From Halanaerobiales bacterium (GTDB taxonomy: Bacteria; Bacillota_F; Halanaerobiia; Halanaerobiales; DTU029): a DNA stretch of 22,096 nt. The notes beneath the pieces are model-generated. The model saw only the letters and a list, made by a program, of their open reading frames with translations. It searched no databases and was not told the origin of the DNA. Made by a program: the position numbers and the translations under genes. Location of the stretch: assembly GCA_016278415.1 (NCBI GenBank), contig JADQBV010000001.1, positions 1 through 22,096 on the forward strand, in the 5' to 3' direction. Positions 8,397 through 15,099 of the stretch are shown in pieces. Each line of letters begins with the position of its first letter. Position 1 is the stretch's first letter.

Positions 8397-10886
8397 TTAT
8401 TCTTGTTCATAGCTAGGTTGAACATCCACCCTACGCAGCATATTTGCATTAGTTACAACACTAATAGAACTTGTAGCCATTGCTATCTCAGCTATAACTG
8501 GGTGTAGTAGTCCCATTATTGCAATTGGAATTGCCACAATGTTGTAGAAAAAGGCCCAGAAAAGATTTTGTCTTATCTTCCTGAATGTAGCCCTAGATAG
8601 TTTTACAGCGGTAATAACTGCTGATAAATCTCCACGAACCAGGGTGATATCTGATGACTCGATTGCGATATCTGTTCCTGTACCAATTGCTATACCAACA
8701 TTAGCCTGAGTTAATGCTGGCGCATCATTAATCCCATCACCTACCATAGCTATTATTCCAAATCTGTCCTGTAGTTTCATAACTTCATCTACCTTACCGT
8801 CAGGTAAGACCTCTGCCACAACATGGTCAATACCAACCTGTTTTGCTATAGCCTTAGCAGTCCGTTCGTTATCTCCTGTTATCATAGCTGTTTCTAATCC
8901 TAATTCTTTTAATTCTTTAATAGCATGGACTGAATCCTCTTTTAAGGCATCTGCTACGGCAACTATTCCCATTAGTTTATCTTCAGTTGCTACCAGCATA
9001 GCTGTCTTTGCTTCTTTCTCCAAACGAATCATATCATCTTCAAGTCCACTGGGATCTATGCCTGCTTCACTCATTAATCTACGACTACCTACCAACACAC
9101 CTTTACCATCTATTGTAGCTTTAACACCTTTGCCAGTAACAGCTCCAAAGTCTTTTACCTGCTTTATTTCAAGACCCTTGTCTTTAGCACCATTCACTAT
9201 TGATACACCTAAAGGGTGTTCAGAGCCAGATTCAACACTAGCTGCCATCTGTAAAAGTTCTTCCTCACTGGCACCATTAGCTGTTACTAGATCAGTAACC
9301 TCAGGTTTCCCCTTGGTTATAGTTCCAGTCTTATCAAAGACTATAGTATGAACATCTTTCATTGTCTGGATGGCTTCACCCTTACGGATTAGGACACCAT
9401 TTTCTGCTCCAATACCACTACCTACCATTAATGCTGTCGGTGTTGCAAGACCTAATGCACATGGACAAGCAATAACCAAGACTGCAATCGACGCAAAAAT
9501 AGCCAGGGTAAATGTACCAAGTGTTGGGTCAACCCAGGGTAAGAAACTCTGTGCCCAGAAACCGACACTTCGCATTGCATCAGGGAATACTAGCCAAAGT
9601 ATAAATGTAAGAACTGTTATAATTAGTACAGATGGAACAAATATACCGGTAATCCTATCTGCAAATTCTTGAATAGGAACCTTTGTACCCTGTGCCTCTT
9701 CCACCATTTTAACAACCTGTGCTAAGAAGGTATCTTTCCCAACTTTTGTCGCTTTAACTTTTATTAACCCATTTTGATTAACTGTAGCACCAATTACCTC
9801 GTCATCAACAGTTCTTTCAACAGGCATCGATTCACCTGTCGCCATAGATTCATCAATTGTTGTTTTACCTTCAACTATCTCTCCGTCTGTAGGAATTTTT
9901 TCACCAGGTTTTATTAACATAACATCACCTGGATGTACATCTTCAATTGCTACCTCTTTCTCCTCACCATCAACAATAATTGTAGCAGTTTTGGCACCCA
10001 GTTCCAGTAATTTTTTAATAGCCTGAGAAGCACGACCTTTGGCTGTTTCTTCAATATACTTACCTGTTAAATGAAAAGCCATAATCATAGCCGCTACGCC
10101 AGCATAATTTGCTATGGGCGTAAAAAATACTGCCGGTCCTGTAATAAAAGCCGCCCCAGTACCAATAGCTATTAGTACATCCATATTTGCGCTACCATGA
10201 CTAACTGCCCTATAAGCAGTAATAAAAGTCTTTCTACCATATACAAACAATGGTGGTATCGCAAGTAAAACCATACCTAGATTGAATATAGTCATATTCG
10301 GCCAAGCAATACCAAATACCATTTCAGGTATCATCCACAATATAATAGGTATTGTAAATAGCCAGGTTCCCCACATCTTACTTTTGGCATCTTGAACTTT
10401 CTTTATGTCATTATCTTCCTCTGCCTCAGTTGTTTCATCACCTTCAAAACCTGCTACTTCATATCCTGTATTCTTAACAATTTCTTTAAAGTCTTCTCTA
10501 GTAAGTACAGAAGGATCATATTCAACCGAACCTTTTTCTGTAGCTATATTTACACTGGCTTTATAAACACCATCTGTTTTATTTAAAGCCTTCTCAACTG
10601 CTGCAGAACAGCTAGCACAGGTCATGCCTTCAATCTTAAGTGTAATATTTTCTCTTTCATCTCGAACATCATAACCCGTACCCCGTATTATCTCTGCTAA
10701 TTTCTCCTCATCGGTAGTAGATGAATCATACTCTACATAGGCCTTTTCTGCTGCAAAATTCACCTGTGCCTGATGAACTCCTTCAGCTCTATTTAAAGCC
10801 TTTTCTACTGTTTGAGCACAACTAGCACAGCTCATTCCTTCTAACAGTAGCGTCGCTTTCTTTAACGCTATTCCTGTTTCTGCCAT
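8397..10886 (-). CDS. copA: Copper-exporting P1B-type ATPase with two HMA domains
   Basis: This inner-membrane pump should export Cu(I) with ATP hydrolysis. Two N-terminal metal-binding domains carry GMSCASC (Cys20, Cys23) and GMTCASC (Cys90, Cys93). The membrane core starts near residue 172. The actuator has TGES (350-353), the sixth membrane segment carries the CPC metal site (474-476), phosphorylation is at DKTG (518-521), the nucleotide domain has SEHPLG (555-560), and GDGIND follows. Late segments contain FFYN and MATSSISVV, matching the Cu(I) signature residues (YN and MxxSS). Length 829 is normal for a two-HMA CopA. GGAGGTG lies 8 bases before the ATG. It is a single-gene unit: its own promoter and operator lie upstream and a terminator downstream. 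No copZ or csoR is adjacent, which is less usual. Confidence 0.95.
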   Translation of the reverse strand: MAETGIALKKATLLLEGMSCASCAQTVEKALNRAEGVHQAQVNFAAEKAYVEYDSSTTDEEKLAEIIRGTGYDVRDERENITLKIEGMTCASCSAAVEKALNKTDGVYKASVNIATEKGSVEYDPSVLTREDFKEIVKNTGYEVAGFEGDETTEAEEDNDIKKVQDAKSKMWGTWLFTIPIILWMIPEMVFGIAWPNMTIFNLGMVLLAIPPLFVYGRKTFITAYRAVSHGSANMDVLIAIGTGAAFITGPAVFFTPIANYAGVAAMIMAFHLTGKYIEETAKGRASQAIKKLLELGAKTATIIVDGEEKEVAIEDVHPGDVMLIKPGEKIPTDGEIVEGKTTIDESMATGESMPVERTVDDEVIGATVNQNGLIKVKATKVGKDTFLAQVVKMVEEAQGTKVPIQEFADRITGIFVPSVLIITVLTFILWLVFPDAMRSVGFWAQSFLPWVDPTLGTFTLAIFASIAVLVIACPCALGLATPTALMVGSGIGAENGVLIRKGEAIQTMKDVHTIVFDKTGTITKGKPEVTDLVTANGASEEELLQMAASVESGSEHPLGVSIVNGAKDKGLEIKQVKDFGAVTGKGVKATIDGKGVLVGSRRLMSEAGIDPSGLEDDMIRLEKEAKTAMLVATEDKLMGIVAVADALKEDSVHAIKELKELGLETAMITGDNERTAKAIAKQVGIDHVVAEVLPDGKVDEVMKLQDRFGIIAMVGDGINDAPALTQANVGIAIGTGTDIAIESSDITLVRGDLSAVITAVKLSRATFRKIRQNLFWAFFYNIVAIPIAIMGLLHPVIAEIAMATSSISVVTNANMLRRVDVQPSYEQE

Positions 10887-10935
10887 TATTTATACACCTC
10901 CGTATATATTATCATAATTTATTTTTATATACTCA

Positions 10936-10952
10936 ATACCCCCATTGGGTAT
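10936..10952. promoter_or_regulatory. CsoR/CstR-type operator of copA
   Basis: ATACCC-N5-GGGTAT is a perfect 6-base-arm palindrome placed just downstream of the copA -10 box, covering the expected start of transcription. This matches the pseudo-palindromic, C/G-tract operators of the CsoR family. The copper sensor CsoR is the natural candidate; the related persulfide sensor CstR binds similar sites and cannot be excluded from sequence alone. Confidence 0.75.
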
Positions 10953-10963
10953 CTTGTGTAATT

Positions 10964-10992
10964 AATATAACACTTCTATTTTAGTTTGTCAA
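10964..10992 (-). promoter_or_regulatory. copA promoter
   Basis: On the minus strand TTGACA (10987-10992) and TATATT (10964-10969) are spaced by 17 bases. The operator begins 11 bases after the -10 box, so a bound repressor would block initiation. Confidence 0.8.
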
Positions 10993-11056
10993 GTAATTAT
11001 GAAATAAATTCATGTTTATATGCTATTATTTCATAATAAAACTATATTATAAATAA

Positions 11057-11082
11057 GACTCATCTCCTGTAAGAAATGAGCC
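11057..11082 (-). terminator. Terminator hairpin after the permease gene
   Basis: Read on the minus strand, GGCTCATTTC pairs with GAGATGAGTC (ten pairs, two of them G-U) around a 6-base loop, followed by TTATTTAT. It lies about 95 bases beyond the permease stop and upstream of the copA promoter, separating the two units. The T-run is weak. Confidence 0.55.
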
Positions 11083-11177
11083 CCCCACTCTATACTACTT
11101 TTAAATATTTAATCTCTTTTAATACTTTATTAAGCAGTTATAATGATAAACCTAAAGCTTTAAAAGTTAAATAACAA

Positions 11178-12386
11178 CTATATTAATAAATTTAATAGTA
11201 ATCCTCCAAGCAGAATAGCTATAAAGAGATAGACAACCTTTCTTTTTAATGAGGTACCACCTTCCATATCCATATCACTAGAGCCATCACTGTGCATTTT
11301 TTTAAATCTTTTCTTAAGATAAATTAACCAGCCAGCCAGAAGAACGAAGAATATATTAATATAGAATGTATAATCAATCTTAAACTGTGCCACTTCACTT
11401 ACAACCCTATCACTCTCTGGCAATATACCAAACATACCAAAAAGTCCATTTAATATAAGTGCTGTAATTACAATACTGATATACATTATAACAGCGATAT
11501 ATAGAGCTACTTTCTTACCATAGTACTTGGCGTTTACGGCTACAAGTGGTGGAACCATCAAATCAGAATAGATAAAGCCCATGATTCCCGCAAATAAAAC
11601 ACCATTAGTATTAAGGACAGTAGCCAGAGGAATATTACCCATAGAACCTATAAAAGTCAGTGCTGCAACAAAAGGGGCAACCATGGCATTTTCAAGAGCA
11701 ACAAGCCAATCGGGTAAAGAACCTGAAATTTCAATTAAAAATATTTTGTTCCAGAATTCTGTTGGAACAAAGACTGCCACAAAACCTGCAATTGTAAAAC
11801 CTATCAGAATTTCTTCCCAGACCATCTTCCACTCACTTACAAAGCTATTTCCAACCATTCTCCATCCTTTTTTACTCTTAATCCTTTTCTTCCAATCAAA
11901 GTCTTCCTCAATATCAGGCCCCTCTTTTTTTACCTTTTTCCGTGCTTTTGTTAACCATTTATCTGGATAAGTCAACTTTATTAAAATACTACTGATTGCT
12001 ATCAATACAAGTCCACCAATAATTTCGGCAGCCAAAAATTCCCAACCGAGGAATATTAATATAAGTATTCCCAGTTCTATAACTAGATTAGTGGATGCAA
12101 ACATAAATGCTACAGCGGTTATAAAATGTGCCCCTTTCTTGACCAATGCCCTTGCTGCCGCCAGGGCTGCAAAAGAACAGGAAGAAGATGCGGCACCAAA
12201 TATAGTAGAAATTGATACACTTTTTAGATTAGCTTCTCCCATATACCTGGTTAATTCCTTTTTAGGAACAAAGGATTGAATCATTCCACTGATAAAATAC
12301 CCTAAAACAAAAGCCCAACCTGCTTTCCAGAAAAAACCTAAAGCTGTTAAAGCAGCTTCACCATATAGTTTTAAAAAATTCTGCAT
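11178..12386 (-). CDS. PF03773-type membrane permease
   Basis: This 402-residue integral membrane protein has about eight to ten hydrophobic segments. A run of small residues with a cysteine, ASSSCSFAALAAARAL (66-81), is followed by KKGAHFITAVAFMFASTNLVIELGI (positions 83-107), which is characteristic of the DUF318/PF03773 permease family (ArsP and YraQ relatives). A charged cytosolic loop lies at about 143-180. A second small-residue segment, FIGSMGNIPLATVL, mirrors the first and suggests an inverted duplication. The loop before the last membrane span contains MHSDGSSDMDMEGG, rich in possible metal ligands. AAAGGGTGG precedes the ATG. It lies between copA and a Met-rich gene and has its own terminator. 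Members of the family move organoarsenicals in some cases and are often found beside metal ATPases; the substrate here is unknown. Confidence 0.75.
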   Translation of the reverse strand: MQNFLKLYGEAALTALGFFWKAGWAFVLGYFISGMIQSFVPKKELTRYMGEANLKSVSISTIFGAASSSCSFAALAAARALVKKGAHFITAVAFMFASTNLVIELGILILIFLGWEFLAAEIIGGLVLIAISSILIKLTYPDKWLTKARKKVKKEGPDIEEDFDWKKRIKSKKGWRMVGNSFVSEWKMVWEEILIGFTIAGFVAVFVPTEFWNKIFLIEISGSLPDWLVALENAMVAPFVAALTFIGSMGNIPLATVLNTNGVLFAGIMGFIYSDLMVPPLVAVNAKYYGKKVALYIAVIMYISIVITALILNGLFGMFGILPESDRVVSEVAQFKIDYTFYINIFFVLLAGWLIYLKKRFKKMHSDGSSDMDMEGGTSLKRKVVYLFIAILLGGLLLNLLI

Positions 12387-12513
12387 AATACCACCCTTTC
12401 TTTATTTTTATCTACTTATAACTGATGACAGTTGTTTTTTCGCTTACCCTATAAATATTTTTGCGTATGTATAAAAACAATCCTTACTGTTTTTTTCATC
12501 AAGTATAATTATT

Positions 12514-12568
12514 TTTATATGATAAATTATTAATAATCATTACTACTATTAATAATTTATCATATAAA
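12514..12568. repeat. Perfect 22-base inverted repeat
   Basis: The arms 12514-12535 and 12547-12568 are exact reverse complements around an 11-base loop and consist only of A/T apart from one G-C pair. It sits in the 487-base gap between the permease and the DUF1657 gene, about 130 bases upstream of the permease start. No T-run follows on either strand. It may form a cruciform, a paired operator or a very small mobile-element relic. Confidence 0.7.
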
Positions 12569-12599
12569 TAGACCTTATGCAAATATTATAAGTAAAATC

Positions 12600-12637
12600 A
12601 AAAAAGTCCTCTCATTATATTAAGAGAGAACCTTTTT
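12600..12637 (-). terminator. Terminator hairpin upstream of the permease gene
   Basis: On the minus strand AAAAAGGTTCTCTC pairs with GAGAGGACTTTTTT (14 positions, two G-U) around a 10-base loop, ending in six T residues. No minus-strand gene lies directly before it, so it may stop read-through from the gene at 13242-13703 or end an unannotated RNA. Confidence 0.65.
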
Positions 12638-12713
12638 AGAATTAATATTATTTTAATATACTCTATTGTAAATCTTTCTTTCGATAATACTTGATCCTTT
12701 CTTCTATACCCTA

Positions 12714-12738
12714 TACCCTTACCTGGTAGCCCTATAAT
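12714..12738 (+). promoter_or_regulatory. Possible promoter with a degenerate CsoR-like site before the DUF1657 gene
   Basis: TACCC-N5-TGGTA (12714-12728) matches nine of ten arm positions of the two palindromes around copA and has the same spacing. TATAAT follows at 12733-12738 on the plus strand, but no recognisable -35 box lies 16-19 bases ahead. If real, the transcript would have a leader of about 130 bases before ATG12874. The remaining stretch 12739-12860 is AT-rich and otherwise featureless. Confidence 0.35.
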
Positions 12739-12873
12739 AACAGTTAATTATGAAGGCATAATAAATTTAATAACGAAAATATCTTTTTTATATTCTGAAG
12801 AATATTTTAAATATTACATATCTTTTTTTGTTTTAGTAAAAAATAAACAATATAATTTTAGGAGGTAGATAAA

Positions 12874-13119
12874 ATGACAGTTGGAGATAAACTCCATATG
12901 ACCTTAGGTATGATGAAAACTATAACAGGTAATATGCATACTTTTTCTATGGATAGTAAAGACCCTATGGCCCAGCAAATGTACACAGATATGTCTAATA
13001 AAATGGAACAAATGTGTAATGACCTACAATCAAGAATCAAGTATGTTGAAGAACAGGAACCACAATATAGCATGGAAAATATGCAACAGCAAAAACAGGA
13101 TAATATGCAACAACAATAG
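12874..13119 (+). CDS. DUF1657-family small protein, methionine-rich
   Basis: This 81-residue soluble, helical protein has the DUF1657 pattern: an MTVGDKLHMTL start, a second helix with DPMAQQMYTDM, and an EQEPQY segment near residue 60-65. AGGAGGT lies 7 bases before the ATG, and a strong terminator follows, so it is a free-standing unit. DUF1657 proteins are usually about 65-70 residues, function unknown, and commonly lie beside spoVA-type genes in spore formers. This one has a Gln-rich extension and 14 methionines (17%), plus His8, His22 and Cys48, including HM and MH pairs. Such composition together with nearby copA suggests Cu(I) binding, but that is inference. It is the only plus-strand gene in the window. 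Confidence 0.85.
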   Translation: MTVGDKLHMTLGMMKTITGNMHTFSMDSKDPMAQQMYTDMSNKMEQMCNDLQSRIKYVEEQEPQYSMENMQQQKQDNMQQQ

Positions 13120-13128
13120 TCTTTGTTA

Positions 13129-13184
13129 AAGCAATCTATCGGAAGGAGGTCTAAATAGACATCCTTGGATAGATTGCTTTTTAT
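13129..13184 (+). terminator. Long hairpin terminator of the DUF1657 gene
   Basis: AAGCAATCTATC and GATAGATTGCTT form a 12-base outer stem. AAGGA/TCCTT and GTCTA/TAGAC continue the helix to a 2-base loop, and TTTTATT follows. It starts nine bases after the gene's stop codon. The helix could also slow minus-strand transcription, but the T-run there is short. Confidence 0.85.
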
Positions 13185-13241
13185 TATCAACTTTTTGAAG
13201 ATAAAACTAATTTCTATTTTAATGTAATAATAAGCCTAACC

Positions 13242-13703
13242 TTATTGTATCTGACCATTATATTTGTCTATAATCGATTTGGCCCTGGCTCTTTTTCCTG
13301 AATCACAGTAGACAATTAACATCTTATCTTCTTCATCGACCTGTAAATTACTGTATGCTAGTCCAATCAGGGCACCAAAAAAACCACCTAGTATTATTAA
13401 GGAAGTAATCCAGAAAAAGCTAACAGCGATCATTCCTGCTGCTTCCAATCTTAAAAGCAATGGTAATATTAATATATCATTATTAGTTAAATATGAGATA
13501 ATAACCCCCAATGTTGCCCCTATTAGCACGCCAATAAGAAATCCATATTTTTCATTATTTGATATAAATATTTCTTCTATAATCTCCTGACGGTAATTAT
13601 TTGATAGCTTTCTTATATGTATGTTATTTATTCCAGCAGCACTTAATTCACTTGTCAATTTTTTAATGTTATCATTATTATTAAAAACAGAAACCACCTT
13701 CAT
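13242..13703 (-). CDS. Two-span membrane protein with general-stress-protein-like ends
   Basis: This 153-residue protein has an N-terminal cytosolic part (MKVVSVFNN, then an alpha/beta pattern to about 45), two glycine-rich hydrophobic segments at about 53-73 and 90-117, and a C-terminal part MLIVYCDSGKRARAKSIIDKYNG. The two soluble halves resemble the split alpha-beta fold of YflT/GspM-like stress proteins that carry a hydrophobic insert. I cannot assign a function. GAGGAGGT lies 8 bases before the ATG, and a possible promoter is at 13749-13777. It ends 57 bases from the convergent DUF1657 terminator and appears to be a single-gene unit. Confidence 0.75.
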   Translation of the reverse strand: MKVVSVFNNNDNIKKLTSELSAAGINNIHIRKLSNNYRQEIIEEIFISNNEKYGFLIGVLIGATLGVIISYLTNNDILILPLLLRLEAAGMIAVSFFWITSLIILGGFFGALIGLAYSNLQVDEEDKMLIVYCDSGKRARAKSIIDKYNGQIQ

Positions 13704-13748
13704 TAAAGAAGACCTCCTCTATTCATCACCAATCTATACTAATTACTA

Positions 13749-13777
13749 ATATTATCCTGCTAGATTCTTTATGTCTA
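13749..13777 (-). promoter_or_regulatory. Possible promoter of the 153-residue membrane protein
   Basis: On the minus strand TAGACA (13772-13777, five of six consensus positions) and TAATAT (13749-13754, four of six) are 17 bases apart. The resulting leader would be about 40 bases and include the ribosome binding site. Confidence 0.4.
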
Positions 13778-13845
13778 GAAATCATATTCAAGCATATTTA
13801 GTGGTAGTCCTATTAGTTTTCCTATAAATGATTTCTACTTCTTTC

Positions 13846-15099
13846 TTATTCACTAGTTTCACGCTTTATTTCCAGTAGAGAATTTATTTTTTTTATAACA
13901 GAAATATCAATAGTTTCTCCTATTACCCAACCATTATTGAATAATTGTTCTCCAGTTCCAGTATATGAGGGTTGAACGGTTTTCAGATATTTTTGGATAC
14001 TATCTGGTAACTGATGACTCTTTGTTAACAAAAGGGGACCATGTTTACCCCTATGTGCTAAAACAGAAGCCGGTATTAAAGACATATAGTTATCAATGTT
14101 TCCAAATATAAAATTGTGTCCAGCCTCTGCTACTCCCCAACCAAATGATCTGGTCGACTCATCTATCCACCAAGCAAAGTTAGGACCAACATCCTTGTAC
14201 CCAGCAAAAGCAGCAGAAAGTCCATATATATCCTGACCCGGTATTCTTTGTACATGACCGTAACGGACGAGTCTTTCAGCTAACTTTTCATTAATGATAG
14301 AAGGCGGTCCCATCAAATATATGAATGCATCTTGTGGTCGTTTACTCAGCGCTTTTATTGTAGCTTCTGGAATCTCCTCACCATTCAACAACAAAAACCC
14401 ACTACCCATATGGGCTATCCAGGGAAGTGCTGATATATAGTATTCTGGAGCTGTTACCTGCCCAATTATCACATCATCAGTATGGTCAGCATGCATTATT
14501 GATTTATACTGATCAATAATTTCCCCTAATTTAAAGACATTTTCTGCCTTGAAAGTTCTCGCTTTAAATCCCAGATTATCTATCTGCTTTACAATAACTT
14601 CATCAATATCTCCTACTAGGTAAACCTGAACATTTCCATCCTGTACAACCCCTTCCGGTTCAAGTCTTTTTAGTTCATTTAATGTTAACTCTGGAATTTG
14701 ATATTGATTGATATATAATATTGGGGCATCTATGGGATGGTGTATTAAACCCACTGCCAGAGCCGCTTCAACTGGTTTATCTACACGGGCAAGGATTACA
14801 GCACCAGGTTTGTTATCCCCAAAAGTAGCAGGATAGACCTGTTGTGATATCGCGACTGCCAGATTAATCGGATTATTTCTACTTTCTTCGGTAAGACCAC
14901 CCCCGTTAATTCTACTTACATTTAGATAAATATCATCATTATTTTTATTTTTAACTTCTTTCCTCATTACACTGTTCTTATTAAATATACGATAATAGTC
15001 CGGCTGCCATAACCATAGATATATAAACAGTATTATAAGCAGTAAAAGAAGAACAGGGATAATATATTTTAGTGCCCTTTGAAGTGAAATTGACTTCAT
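13846..15099 (-). CDS. Membrane-anchored protein with cell-wall-binding-repeat-2-like domains
   Basis: A short basic N terminus and one hydrophobic segment (about 12-31) anchor a large external part of 385 residues. The outer part has repeated alpha/beta units of the CWB2 (PF04122) type: AVILARVDKPVEAALAVGL followed by APILYI (100-129), VQVYLVGDIDEVI (157-169), then a second set with IIGQVTAPEYYISALPW, GFLLLNGEEIP and IYLMGPPSII (211-269). A C-terminal part has AGHNFIFGN (326-334) and HRGKHGPLLLT (349-359). It is clearly homologous to the ectodomain of the gene directly before it; that gene's stop codon and this ATG are contiguous (TAAATG), implying coupled translation. It has no DUF4396-like membrane domain. 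Function is unknown; an envelope-facing binding or scaffold role is inferred. Confidence 0.75.
   Translation of the reverse strand: MKSISLQRALKYIIPVLLLLLIILFIYLWLWQPDYYRIFNKNSVMRKEVKNKNNDDIYLNVSRINGGGLTEESRNNPINLAVAISQQVYPATFGDNKPGAVILARVDKPVEAALAVGLIHHPIDAPILYINQYQIPELTLNELKRLEPEGVVQDGNVQVYLVGDIDEVIVKQIDNLGFKARTFKAENVFKLGEIIDQYKSIMHADHTDDVIIGQVTAPEYYISALPWIAHMGSGFLLLNGEEIPEATIKALSKRPQDAFIYLMGPPSIINEKLAERLVRYGHVQRIPGQDIYGLSAAFAGYKDVGPNFAWWIDESTRSFGWGVAEAGHNFIFGNIDNYMSLIPASVLAHRGKHGPLLLTKSHQLPDSIQKYLKTVQPSYTGTGEQLFNNGWVIGETIDISVIKKINSLLEIKRETSE

Noticed and set aside
11581..12279. Plus-strand frames inside the permease gene
   Set aside because: Antisense shadows of a well-supported membrane protein, without ribosome binding sites or domain motifs. 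The same applies to plus-strand frames within metY, cysK, hemL, copA, the DUF4396 gene and the last ATPase.
12828..12856. TTGTTT-N17-TATAAT as the DUF1657 promoter
   Set aside because: The spacing is good, but transcription would start inside the ribosome binding site, so the message could not be translated normally.
12858..13190. A 110-codon minus-strand frame opposite the DUF1657 gene
   Set aside because: It is Cys- and Ile-rich antisense of a gene with a good ribosome binding site and family match, and it spans that gene's terminator.
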